Assembly: GCF_012676905.1 (NCBI RefSeq)
Contig: NZ_CP051428.1
Span: 4,461,001 to 4,525,000 of the forward strand
Length of the DNA stretch: 64,000 nt
Reading direction: 5' to 3'
DNA from: Paenibacillus albicereus
GTDB taxonomy: Bacteria; Bacillota; Bacilli; Paenibacillales; Paenibacillaceae
Shown: positions 43,372-57,763 of the stretch, piece after piece
How positions within the stretch are numbered: position 1 is the first letter of the stretch
Layout of the letters: every line of letters starts with the position of its first letter
Position numbers and translations under genes: made by a program
The notes under the pieces: generated by a model
The model's database searches: none
What the model saw: the letters and a program-made list of their open reading frames with translations, nothing else
What the model was told of the DNA's origin: nothing

Positions 43372-43387
43372 TTGTAAGCGCTTGAGC
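43372..43387 (-). promoter_or_regulatory. cre-like site upstream of the carbohydrate operon
   Basis: TTGTAAGCGCTTGAGC matches the left half of the CcpA consensus, with the AAGCGCTT palindrome; the right half is poor. Its location upstream of a sugar-uptake operon fits catabolite control. Confidence 0.45.
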
Positions 43388-43463
43388 TGTCGAAAAGTAG
43401 GCCCCGCATTCTAGATAGGGTTACTATTTTTCAGGTGGGTCGACGTTCCCTGCTGGGCCGCTC

Positions 43464-43576
43464 CTGTTCCCTTCCCCTGTTCCCCGTTCCCCGTGCTCCG
43501 TTCCCCGTGCTCCGTTCCCGGTTCCCTGTTCCCGTGCTCCGTTCCCCTATTCCCCTGTTCCCCGTTCCCCGTTCCA
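43464..43576. repeat. GTTCCC-rich low-complexity tract
   Basis: Irregular repetition of GTTCCCC, GTGCTCC and TGTTCCC blocks over about 110 bp, giving extreme strand asymmetry (pyrimidine-rich on plus). Non-coding. Confidence 0.75.
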
Positions 43577-43768
43577 GCTCTAACGAAACTCAGCGACGCT
43601 ATTAGGCCCTATTTCGTCGATTTTCCAAGCTAACGAACCTGAGGCGTCTTATTCGCCTCATTCGTGTGGTAAATGCGCCGTTTGAGGGGGAATAGCGCTT
43701 GTGAGTTTCGTTAGCTGCTGCAAACCGGCTATTTCGATGGAATAGCGTCTCTGAGTTTCGTTGGAGCT
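43577..43768. repeat. Four related ~26-bp units in two inverted pairs
   Basis: Units at 43577-43603 and 43628-43653 read TAACGAAACTCAGCGACGCT and TAACGAACCTGAGGCGTCTT. Units at 43691-43716 and 43741-43768 are the reverse complement type (AATAGCGCTTGTGAGTTTCG, AATAGCGTCTCTGAGTTTCG). Such TAACGAAACT-type units look like an interspersed intergenic repeat family. Confidence 0.75.
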
Positions 43769-43825
43769 CGCCGGCCGGCGGTTTGGTTCGCAACCTGGAA
43801 CGCGGCATAAGGCCCAGCGAGAAAG

Positions 43826-43853
43826 AAAAAGCCGCCGGAAATTGTCGGCGGCT
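43826..43853 (-). terminator. Intrinsic terminator of udk
   Basis: GCCGCCG / CGGCGGC hairpin with five A (T on the minus strand), about 15 bp after the udk stop codon. Confidence 0.8.
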
Positions 43854-43867
43854 GGTGCGAGCGGCGC

Positions 43868-44491
43868 TCAATAATGGCCGCTGCTCAGGTATTTCTCGGT
43901 GAGCGAGGCGAGGACGCCGATGCCCACTTCGTTGTGGCCGCCCTCGGGAATGATGAGGTCGGCGTATTTTTTGGACGGCTCGATGAACGCCTCATGCATC
44001 GGCTTGACCGTCTGCATGTACTGGTCGTGGATGGAGTGGATCGAGCGGCCGCGCTCCTCGATGTCGCGCAGCACGCGGCGCAGGATGCGCACGTCCGGGT
44101 CGGTGTCGACGAACACCTTGATGTCGAGCAGCTCGCGCAGTCCTTCGTCCGAAAGGACATGCAGCCCCTCGATCATGACGATGCTGCTCGGCAGCAGCGT
44201 CACCGTCTCGTCCGTTTTGCGCGCGTGCATCGTGAAGTCGTAGACCGGCGCCTCGGCCGGCTCTCCCCGCTTCAGCTGCTGGAGATGCTCGACGAGCAGC
44301 TCGTTCTCGAACGCGAAGGGATGATCGTAGTTGATCTTTTCCTTTTCGGCGAACGACAGCTCCGGCCTGTCCCGATAGTAGTTGTCCTGCGAGATGAACG
44401 TCACATTGCCGGTCCCCATCCGCTCGATGACCGACCGGGCCACGGTCGTCTTGCCCGACCCCGTGCCGCCTGCGATACCTATGATAAGCAT
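43868..44491 (-). CDS. udk: Uridine kinase
   Basis: 207 residues. Phosphorylates uridine and cytidine with ATP or GTP in pyrimidine salvage. P-loop GIAGGTGSGKTTVARSV, FISQDNYYRDRPELSF (substrate Asp), INYDHPFAFENELL, VIMIEGLHVLSDEGLR and KVFVDTDPDVRILRRVLRDI are all present and the length is normal. ATG preceded by GGGGAGG at about 12 nt. Confidence 0.96.
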   Translation of the reverse strand: MLIIGIAGGTGSGKTTVARSVIERMGTGNVTFISQDNYYRDRPELSFAEKEKINYDHPFAFENELLVEHLQQLKRGEPAEAPVYDFTMHARKTDETVTLLPSSIVMIEGLHVLSDEGLRELLDIKVFVDTDPDVRILRRVLRDIEERGRSIHSIHDQYMQTVKPMHEAFIEPSKKYADLIIPEGGHNEVGIGVLASLTEKYLSSGHY

Positions 44492-44731
44492 GTAGCTGCG
44501 CTACCTCCCCGAATTTGGTGCAATTCCCGTAGTGTAGCACATCGGGGACGGATTTTCATCTGTCGGAGACGGTGTTGGCGGCGGATTAGAATGGGAATTC
44601 GAAGGTTTGTCACGGGTAGCGGAGCGGTCAAAAACGATTGTAGCCGAATTGAACCCAGGAGTTCCGACGAAAGCAGAGAATTCCATCCAGATCATTCCAC
44701 GAATATGTCGACCGATCTGGGGGTTGGAACG

Positions 44732-45478
44732 TTGAAATCGAGCTATTACGGAGAGTTGTGCACCAAGATGTACGAGAGCGACAAGTCCATGGCGGAAGGC
44801 GCAGAGCTGGACTTCTTCCTGGCGTTCGCAGGCAAGGAAGGACTGCGCGTGCTGGAGCCGATGTGCGGCAATGGCCGGATGCTGCTGCCCCTGCTGCAGC
44901 GGGGCATCGATATCGAGGGCTTCGATTTGTCCGAGGACATGCTTGCGGCTTGCCGGGAGAAGGCGCTGCGGATGGGCTTGCGGCCGAAGCTTAGCCGGCA
45001 GAGCTTGGAGGAATTTCGGAGCGGGAGCAAGTACGGCCTGATCCTCATTCCGTTCGGATCGTTCTCGCTGCTGCCGGAGGACCTCGTCGATGCCAGTCTG
45101 AGGCGGCTGAACGACGTGCTGGAAGTCGACGGGAAGCTGCTGCTCACCATTGTGCTCAAGCAAGGGGAACCGGAGGCCAGCTCGGATGAGTCCATCCTGA
45201 AGAACGAGTTCGAGGATGAGACGATCATGCAGCGCAAGCGGACCGAGTACGATCCCGAGCGGAGCGTATTGCACACCCGGCTTCTTTACGAGCTTCGCCG
45301 GGATGGAATTACCCTGCAGCGGGAGCAAATGGACTACTCTCTTCGTTTGTATGCCAAGGACGAGTTTCAGCAGCGGCTTTATGCCAACGGCTTCGGCCAG
45401 GTGACCGTCCACGAGGTGAAGGACGGGTATGGTCCGGGAGCGGATTGTCATGTGTTCGAGTGCCTCAAGAGCGGATAG
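44732..45478 (+). CDS. Class I SAM-dependent methyltransferase
   Basis: About 248 residues from a TTG at 44732 giving (M)KSSYYGELCTKMYES; an ATG at 44705 would add nine residues but has no ribosome site. SAM-binding motif I is LRVLEPMCGNGRMLLPLL, then DIEGFDLSEDMLAACREKA and YGLILIPFGSFSLLP. Substrate unknown; common in Bacillales as an uncharacterised methyltransferase. It converges on the CRISPR array. Confidence 0.85.
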   Translation: MKSSYYGELCTKMYESDKSMAEGAELDFFLAFAGKEGLRVLEPMCGNGRMLLPLLQRGIDIEGFDLSEDMLAACREKALRMGLRPKLSRQSLEEFRSGSKYGLILIPFGSFSLLPEDLVDASLRRLNDVLEVDGKLLLTIVLKQGEPEASSDESILKNEFEDETIMQRKRTEYDPERSVLHTRLLYELRRDGITLQREQMDYSLRLYAKDEFQQRLYANGFGQVTVHEVKDGYGPGADCHVFECLKSG

Positions 45479-45544
45479 CTGCAAGCTGGCTGGCGATGCA
45501 GCTGAAGCTTGCGCTATCGATTCTCTTCCTGGATGGGGAGCCAC

Positions 45545-45582
45545 CAAAAAATAGCCGACGCCTACGGGCCTGCGGCTATTTG
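45545..45582 (-). terminator. Intrinsic terminator beyond the CRISPR array
   Basis: AAATAGCCG / CGGCTATTTTTT hairpin with its T-run on the minus strand, the strand on which the array is presumably transcribed; it may also serve the methyltransferase gene. Confidence 0.7.
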
Positions 45583-45630
45583 CTGTTTCCGTCCACGCTC
45601 TCCATACATAAAGGGATTCATTATGGACTT

Positions 45631-47259
<1,629 letters not shown>

Positions 47260-47442
47260 CACAAAAAATAGCGTTTTCATACCTATTTTAATATAAACGC
47301 TTCTTTTAATCATACCTATGAAGCATAGAAAAACAATTGACACTCATTAATTCATAGATTTTTCGTCATCTTTCAACAAATTCTGAGGTGCGGATCCCCC
47401 GGGGATTTCATGGGAGCTTCCCATTCGCACCACCTTTCAACC
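47260..47442 (-). promoter_or_regulatory. CRISPR leader
   Basis: AT-rich 180 bp between cas2 and the first repeat. On the minus strand it has ATAGGTATGA twice and a possible promoter TTGTTT, 16 bp, TATGAT. It is the expected site of array transcription start and of spacer insertion. Confidence 0.7.
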
Positions 47443-47733
47443 CTATAAAATCAGCGGTCCATCCATGTTATACGAGGCTTTCGCACCGACATGCTCCACC
47501 TTGCTCTTATACTTGTCACCCAAGTTATAAAACCGCAAGCTGTCCGTCGCCGGATCAATCAGCTCCTCCAAGGCAAACCTCAGACGGCGGAACTGCGCGG
47601 CATCTACGATGCACTCAAACACGGAGTTCTGGACCCGCTGTCCGTAATCCTGGCACGTCTTTGCCACCTTGGACAGCCTCCTTCGTCCCTCTCCTGTCGT
47701 CGTACTCACGTCATACGTAATCAGAACAAGCAG
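47443..47733 (-). CDS. cas2: CRISPR-associated protein Cas2 (type I-C), CTG start
   Basis: 96 residues if started at the CTG at 47733: (M)LVLITYDVSTTTGEGRRR. A GTG at 47709 would delete the first beta strand with the catalytic Asp8. AAGGAGG lies 7 nt before the CTG, so CTG initiation is likely. The C-terminus KVEHVGAKASYNMDGPLIL is typical. Metal-dependent nuclease fold; with Cas1 it forms the spacer-integration complex. Adjacent to the leader. Confidence 0.93.
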   Translation of the reverse strand: MLVLITYDVSTTTGEGRRRLSKVAKTCQDYGQRVQNSVFECIVDAAQFRRLRFALEELIDPATDSLRFYNLGDKYKSKVEHVGAKASYNMDGPLIL

Positions 47734-47748
47734 CCGTCGCCCTCCTTC

Positions 47749-48540
47749 CTACTTCCAAAACAAAGGCGGATATTGCTCCAGATCGCCGCGAATAGTCCGT
47801 GCCAGCAGCATCGCTTGAGCGTGCGGCACCAGTCCCCACGAGATCGACTCATTCAAGTAGGGATGGATGATCTTCTCCTGCTTCCGCTCTTGCCAATGCT
47901 TGATTACAGTCCGGCGGGTGTCGTCATCCATGAGGACGGCTCCATTTTCTTTTCGGGTAAACCCAGCTGCGGTGACCATTTTTTTGTTGATGAGAGTCAA
48001 GACGAACCGATCGGCATAGACCGACCGCAGCTCCTCCATCAGATCAAGCGCCAGAGAAGCCCTTCCAGACCGATCTCGATGCATGAAGCCCGCATACGGA
48101 TCAAGACCCGCCGCCTCTAGTGCCGCCCTCATCTCACTGGCAAGCAAGGAATAGGCAAAAGACAGCAGCGCGTTGACATTGTCGAGGGGCGGACGCTTGC
48201 TGCGACCTTGGAAGAAAAACGCCTCTTTTTGTTGCAGGATCAGTTCATTGAAAACGCCGCTATACTGAGCAGCACCCGAGCCTTCCAGCCCGCGCAGCAC
48301 ATCAAGATCCTCGACTTGACGCACAAGACGGATCAACTCTGTCATAGAAGCGCTCACCCGCTTCAGCGCCGCTCCGTCCACGCGCAGCGAATGTTCGCGA
48401 ACCGCCCTTTCCAGCACCCACTTCGAGTTGTACAGCTTGCCGACAATCATGTTTCTCGCCATAAGCGCGCTTCGCTGCTCCTCATCCGAAATGCGATATT
48501 GCTCTTTACGGAGCACGACATTGCCTCTCGCTTCCCCCAC
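47749..48540 (-). pseudogene. cas1: cas1, N-terminally truncated (probably non-functional)
   Basis: 263 residues beginning at GTG 48540 with VGEARGNVVLRKEQYRISDE, which corresponds to about residue 83 of full-length I-C Cas1 (~340 aa). The catalytic domain is otherwise intact: SLALDLMEELRSVYADRF (metal Glu), GLVPHAQAMLLARTIRGDL (His). In front of it another frame encodes GRFLAR, the expected preceding residues, shifted in frame, and beyond that the N-terminal beta domain is not recognisable. This is a deletion plus frameshift. Spacer acquisition is probably lost. Confidence 0.85.
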
Positions 48541-48903
48541 GGGCTAGAAAACGTCCGTAAACACTCTCCTGCACGAGGAGCGGCCCAGAACCACCAATTG
48601 ATTCAACGAGATGCAGACTTAAACTTCTTACTAGATTGTAAAGAGGGGCAGTGAGAACCGCTAAGTCACCTTCGTTAAACGCGTCCAGCATCTGATAAGC
48701 GACTTTACATAAGAAGACGGGCGGGTGAGCTGTTTTCTGACATTAGTCAAAGTTCTCACCCACCTTCGCTATTCTGAAAGTCACAACCTGAATGACTCTC
48801 TATAGTGATTCCTATCTATGGTCCCGAAGAATTCGATAAATATAAGTTTAGGATATTAAACATTTTTTTACATGCTCTTTCTGAACGGTTACGCCATCGC
48901 GAA
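48541..48903. other. Decayed region where cas4 and the cas1 5' end are expected
   Basis: In type I-C order cas4 lies between cas7 and cas1, but 363 bp here contain no complete gene and nothing I recognise as Cas4. A minus-strand frame from about 48740 encodes KVAYQMLDAFNEGDLAVLTA, APLYNLVRSL and QESVYGRFLAR before shifting into cas1. Only the last six residues look like Cas1; the rest is of unknown origin. Confidence 0.6.
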
Positions 48904-49782
48904 CTACAACTTTTCCAAAATACGTACGCCCGCCGGAGCCGGCAAAATAGTCAGTTCATAATGGTCAAATGCTCGCGCAAGACTCACATCTGGCTTTCTC
49001 TCCACTGAAACTAGCTGGAACAGTTTTTGCGCCGGTGCGTTTCCAAGACGACTTTCGTGCTCGAATACGATCAGCTTTTGAGCTGCCATTTTGCCTCTGG
49101 AAGCAGAACGGTCGTGGTCAAACATATTAACCAGCGCCGTCCATAACAACTCCAGGTCTTCCTCGCCGAAGTTCGTTTGATTGGCCAGCGGCGCAGATAT
49201 AAATCCATCCATGCGGTACAGGCCGTACGGCACGATGCTTTTTCGGCCCATCGTCCGCTCCTTCTCGGCATCTTTTTCATTGGTGACAGCCATGCGGGTA
49301 ATCGTCACATCCATCGGAGCAATCGGATCAATGCTTTTGGCAAAGCTGAACTGCACCGGTCCGCGCACTTGACCGCAGTTGATTCCCGTCGTCATTACCG
49401 CGCCAAACGTCCGAATATCGTAATATTTATCACACATCCAACGAGCGAGCGTTTGCTGATCCTCCCGTTTTTTTGCCGCCATCTTTTCAGGCTTGCTTTC
49501 TTTTAGCTCCATCTCCGGATGATGGAGAAACGCTTCTTTGTTTAAATTGTTCAGAACTACGGCTTCTTTGACATAGATTGCATAGGAGTCGGCATCCTCC
49601 TGCGCCAGCTCCACATAGTTGCGCACCTTCCGTTTAAGCGCAACATCAGTCACGAGCCCGCAGCCGGTTTCCGGATCAATGCGCGGGAGGTTGCCGGCAT
49701 CCGGATCGCCGTTCGGATTTCCATTTTCCACATCAAACAACAGCACAAATTCATAACGTTTAGTAAGTGGTGTTTTTTTCAT
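48904..49782 (-). CDS. cas7: CRISPR-associated protein Cas7 (Csd2, type I-C)
   Basis: 292 residues from ATG 49782; an ATG at 49791 is too close to AAAGGA. Backbone subunit of the I-C Cascade that coats the crRNA. The hallmark is YEFVLLFDVENGNPNGDPDA, followed by GLVTDVALKRKVRNYV, WMCDKYYDIRTFGAVMTTG and RGPVQFSFAKSIDPI. Length and C-terminus are normal. Between cas8c and the decayed cas4 region. Confidence 0.96.
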   Translation of the reverse strand: MKKTPLTKRYEFVLLFDVENGNPNGDPDAGNLPRIDPETGCGLVTDVALKRKVRNYVELAQEDADSYAIYVKEAVVLNNLNKEAFLHHPEMELKESKPEKMAAKKREDQQTLARWMCDKYYDIRTFGAVMTTGINCGQVRGPVQFSFAKSIDPIAPMDVTITRMAVTNEKDAEKERTMGRKSIVPYGLYRMDGFISAPLANQTNFGEEDLELLWTALVNMFDHDRSASRGKMAAQKLIVFEHESRLGNAPAQKLFQLVSVERKPDVSLARAFDHYELTILPAPAGVRILEKL

Positions 49783-49849
49783 CTGTATCATATCCTTTCA
49801 AGCTTTTATTTTGTTTGTTACAGAGGTCCAACTCATGCCAGCATAAAAA

Positions 49850-54677
<4,828 letters not shown>

Positions 54678-54734
54678 CTTGCACCCTCCCGTGTAGAAGA
54701 TCACTTTTTAAGTGTCAAGGCCATTAAGCTTCTT

Positions 54735-55127
54735 ATTCTAACGAGGCTAAAACTCCTCGACGGCGCGATCGTACTCCGGCAATTTTTTCTACTGGGGTCG
54801 ACACCCGCTCCAGAAAAGGGCAGTATCCATCGGGACTCAAATAACCCTTCCGTCCACCATGATGCGAAACAATGCAATGGGCATTCCACTCCGCCACGTT
54901 TTGGGACAACGGATCCGAAGATAGGTTTGAATTTAACGGTATACCTTGCCCATGTCATGCAGCAATCTGGATAAGCCAGCAAGGTGCTTCATACCGGTTT
55001 TTCCGCCGTACTATTCAGCGTGTCGCATGACATTCATCAGATGCTCATGCACGCTCTCCCGACACCCGACTGACTTTCGGATATGCGCGATGTACTTCGA
55101 TGAATCGACACTGATGAGAGCCTTCAT
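54735..55127 (-). pseudogene. Decayed HD-nuclease gene (Cas3''-like)
   Basis: From an ATG at 55127 (GGAGGGG upstream) the frame reads MKALISVDSSKYIAHIRKSV and ESVHEHLMNVMRHAE, then a stop; next KHLAGLSRLLHDMGKVYR (HD motif), another stop and frame change; then NVAEWNAHCIVSHHGGRKGY and LSPDGYCPFLERVSTPVEKI. These are the ordered motifs of a Cas3-type HD domain (HD..., SHHG) broken by two stops and frameshifts. No helicase part remains. It lies directly upstream of the intact cas3 and differs from it in sequence, so it is likely a relic of another CRISPR or HD locus. Confidence 0.7.
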
Positions 55128-55465
55128 TTCCCGCCCCTCCAACAAGGACTTTATGCCCGGTGCTTAAAGCCTAATTCTCATTGAATTTGATTCGCCAAAT
55201 TCATACATAATCCTCCTTCTTTTTTATTTTTTTACCAATTCCAATTGTTTTCTACACTCAGTGTGAGTGTCTAAGAATTGGCTGGAGTACCTCTTAAAAT
55301 TTGCTTATCATAGATAGATCAAGAGCAAGTGCGAATGCCAAGAATCGCTCGAAATCTGTCGATTCTAGTCAAAATTAAGATGTTTTTTTGTCAAAGGAAC
55401 ATTCATGCCTGTGATGATAGAGTTGTTGTTCTAAATCACATGGATATGAAAACGTTATTTTTTCG
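55128..55465. promoter_or_regulatory. AT-rich upstream region of the cas operon
   Basis: A perfect inverted repeat ACACTCA-GTG-TGAGTGT at 55254-55270 is a candidate operator. Downstream of it on the minus strand AAGAAGGAGG precedes an eight-codon reading frame (MNLANQIQ) ending just before the HD-nuclease remnant, perhaps the start of a lost first gene. It also abuts the mini-array, for which it would be leader. Confidence 0.45.
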
Positions 55466-55609
55466 GTCGCTCCCCGCACGGGGGAGCGTGGATTGAAACG
55501 TGCAAGAAATGAACGGAAGCATTGAACAAGGAAAGTCGCTCCCCGCATGGGGAGCTGGATTGAAACTGCTCGCCGCGTCTCGGTGCATTGGCTGTGGCCA
55601 GATTGAAAC
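55466..55609 (+). CRISPR. Degenerate CRISPR mini-array in opposite orientation
   Basis: Plus-strand repeats start GTCGCTCCCCGCAC or GTCGCTCCCCGCAT and end GGATTGAAAC at 55466-55499 (34 bp) and 55535-55566 (32 bp), with one 35-bp spacer between them and a final partial repeat ending AGATTGAAAC near 55609. The stem bases differ from the main array but ends are the same, so the same Cas5c could process it. Reading direction is opposite to the main array. Confidence 0.8.
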
Positions 55610-55691
55610 GCAGCATCAGGGCTTTCTGCCCTTCTTCCTCCCCTACGAAAAGGGCTCTCTCCCCAACTCGCTGAATAACATTTTTTTTCAT

Positions 55692-55726
55692 TAAAAAAAG
55701 CCAACCCCGCTCACCGGGGCTGGCTT
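55692..55726 (-). terminator. Intrinsic terminator of the helveticin-like gene
   Basis: AAAAAAAGCCAACCCCG / CGGGGCTGGC hairpin 12 bp past the stop codon, T-run on the minus strand. Confidence 0.85.
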
Positions 55727-55737
55727 CACTGAACCAT

Positions 55738-56730
55738 TCAATCAAACAAGCTATCTGGCACGTAATAAACCTTTTGCGTGTCCTTTTTGTTCACCGGATC
55801 AGTAACGATGACGAAGTAGACGTTGCCGTTTTTCGTCTGCACGCCCTCGATCTCGTGGGTGCCGACGTTGGTGATCTTGGCCAGCGTCCGGTACGAGCCG
55901 GAGCTGGTCATGTACGCGATCTGCGGCGTCTCGCCCTCGGCTCCGCCGGACGTGTACAGCTGCGTGCTGCCGAGCATGTCCGCGCCCTGGAACGACCCGT
56001 TCGGGCGGACGATGCCGTCGCCTGTCTGTGTGAAGCTGCTCACGCAAGCGCTGACCGCCGCCGAGCTGTCGAGCTGCACCTGCTCGCTCGCGTCGAGCAG
56101 CTGGTTGAGCTTGACCGTGTCGTAGATCGCCCATGTGACGCCGCCCTCGGCCGTCTGCACGCGGAAGAACGTGTGCGTGCTGTTGCCGCCCCCGTCGACA
56201 CGGTACGTGTCGCCGAGACGGGAGCCGGTCTTGTTGGCATAGTTCAAGTACGTGAAGCGATGCAGGTCCGTGTAGTCGACGGTCGTACCGGGCACGTATT
56301 GAAGCCGAGCGACCTGCAGCGACCAGTAGTACGAGGTGCTCGGATCGGATTTGGAGCTGACGTAGAAGTAATTTTCCCCGTTGTACGTATACATATCCAG
56401 CGTCTGGCCATGCCCGGAGTTGGTAATCTTCATCTCGTCCACATAGGTGGCGTTGCTGCCGCTCATGAGCAGCCGGGACAGATAGACGTCGCCGCCGGAG
56501 CGCTGCGTGACGTACAGGTACTTGTCCGCGATATACGCCTTCTGCACCGCGACGTTGTGAGTCAATCCCTTGAGGTTGTAGGCGAGCGTCGCCGAGGCGT
56601 TCACCGTCTTGGCCGGAGCGGCCGCGAAGGCCGGCATCGCCGACAGGGAGAACAGCGTCGCCGCGAGCGCGATCGAGCCGAGCCATTTCAGCGGCCGTCT
56701 TTTTCGGCGGCCGGCAGGTTCATTCCACAT
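55738..56730 (-). CDS. Secreted helveticin-J-like (class III bacteriocin family) protein
   Basis: 330 residues from ATG 56730 (AAGGAGG upstream). Signal peptide WLGSIALAATLFSLSAMPAF with cleavage near AFAAA. The mature protein shows the helveticin-J family pattern: LKGLTHNVAVQKAYIADKYL, YVTQRSGGDVYLSRLLMSG, GHGQTLDMYTYNGENYFYVS, RFTYLNYANKTGSRLGDTYR. Members are beta-propeller-like secreted proteins; helveticin J itself is a bacteriocin, but many homologues have no shown activity. No immunity or export gene adjoins it; Sec export is expected. Confidence 0.8.
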   Translation of the reverse strand: MWNEPAGRRKRRPLKWLGSIALAATLFSLSAMPAFAAAPAKTVNASATLAYNLKGLTHNVAVQKAYIADKYLYVTQRSGGDVYLSRLLMSGSNATYVDEMKITNSGHGQTLDMYTYNGENYFYVSSKSDPSTSYYWSLQVARLQYVPGTTVDYTDLHRFTYLNYANKTGSRLGDTYRVDGGGNSTHTFFRVQTAEGGVTWAIYDTVKLNQLLDASEQVQLDSSAAVSACVSSFTQTGDGIVRPNGSFQGADMLGSTQLYTSGGAEGETPQIAYMTSSGSYRTLAKITNVGTHEIEGVQTKNGNVYFVIVTDPVNKKDTQKVYYVPDSLFD

Positions 56731-56825
56731 TTCCAATTCCTCCTTCAATAATTGAATGAGTCCGATTGCAAATGCCGATGCTCTCTGCCCACCTCCCTTC
56801 CGGGCCAGCCTCGCCTTTCTCCCGT

Positions 56826-57653
56826 CTACCCCGCCTGCTCCGCGAGCACCTGCTCGCGCCGCTCCGCGCGCTGCTCCGGCGTCAGCATCGGGCAGGTGTA
56901 GCATTTCACGCCGCCTTCGCGCTGGTCGTACAGGCAGCAGGACGACTGCATCATGAGCTTGTCGCCGCCGGTCGGGTACGGATTGTCGCAGTAGCGCGGA
57001 TTGTGCTGATACGGGTTGCGCCGCGTCCCGAACGCCTCCGCCGGAATGTCCTCCGCCAGCACGCGGAAGGCGAACGACAGCCGCTCCTGCACCGGCTCCG
57101 GCAGCGCCAGCGTGGCGGCGTATTCCTTCATGTACTCCGCCATCGCGCCGTACTGCTGCCAGATCGCCGCCGGCTTCATCGCCGCCGCCTCGGCTGCCGC
57201 CTCGACCGCCGGCCGCAGGAACGCCCGCACATGCGCCGTCCATGCTTCCGCCAGCTGCCGCGCCGCCCCCTCCGTCGGGACCGTCTCCGCGAGCAGCTCC
57301 TTGATGCGGAAACCGAGATGCGCATGGTCGTCATGCGCCTCGATCTGGAACGTCAGCCGCTCCGGAGACAGGTCGATCACCGACCCGTACATCCCGTATA
57401 GATACACCTGCGTCAGCAACAGCTTGCCGAGCGTCGTCCCGACGAACGATGCCGGCAGCGCGCGGCTCGTCGCCTGCACGGTCGATCCGCCCAGGTCCAA
57501 CGCCTTACCGAGCGTCTCCGCGTCGAAAAACCGGTCCGCGTCCATTTCGAACAGCGGCTCGTCCGCTCCCTCCGGGGAGATATGATAGAACATTTTGATG
57601 ATGCCGAAATCAAAGCTTGCCGCCTCTTGCGCCACGCCGATCACCTCGTCCAC
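56826..57653 (-). CDS. FhuF-like 2Fe-2S protein (ferric-siderophore reductase family)
   Basis: 275 residues from a GTG at 57653 (GGAAGGC upstream). The C-terminal motif SSCCLYDQREGGVKCYTCPM (CCX~10CX2C) is the unusual 2Fe-2S ligand set of FhuF-type ferric-siderophore reductases. The N-terminal two thirds are alpha-helical and poorly conserved. It probably reduces Fe3+ from imported siderophores in the cytoplasm. No siderophore genes adjoin it. Confidence 0.8.
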   Translation of the reverse strand: MDEVIGVAQEAASFDFGIIKMFYHISPEGADEPLFEMDADRFFDAETLGKALDLGGSTVQATSRALPASFVGTTLGKLLLTQVYLYGMYGSVIDLSPERLTFQIEAHDDHAHLGFRIKELLAETVPTEGAARQLAEAWTAHVRAFLRPAVEAAAEAAAMKPAAIWQQYGAMAEYMKEYAATLALPEPVQERLSFAFRVLAEDIPAEAFGTRRNPYQHNPRYCDNPYPTGGDKLMMQSSCCLYDQREGGVKCYTCPMLTPEQRAERREQVLAEQAG

Positions 57654-57763
57654 ATAATGCCTTCCTGCCTAAAGCTTACCACAACGGCCTGGCAGCGGGT
57701 ATCGCCGGCGCGGATTCCACATATTCTCTCCATAACTCCATCCACGGAAAGGAGAACCTGAAC

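Noticed and set aside
42903-43414. Cys/Trp/Val-rich frames over the 11-bp repeat
   Set aside because: Produced by translating a tandem repeat; no ribosome site and no non-repeat domain.
48805-49008. 67-codon plus frame MIPIYGPEEFDKYKF
   Set aside because: Overlaps the 3' end of cas7 on the other strand, lacks a ribosome site and shows no Cas4 or other family motif.
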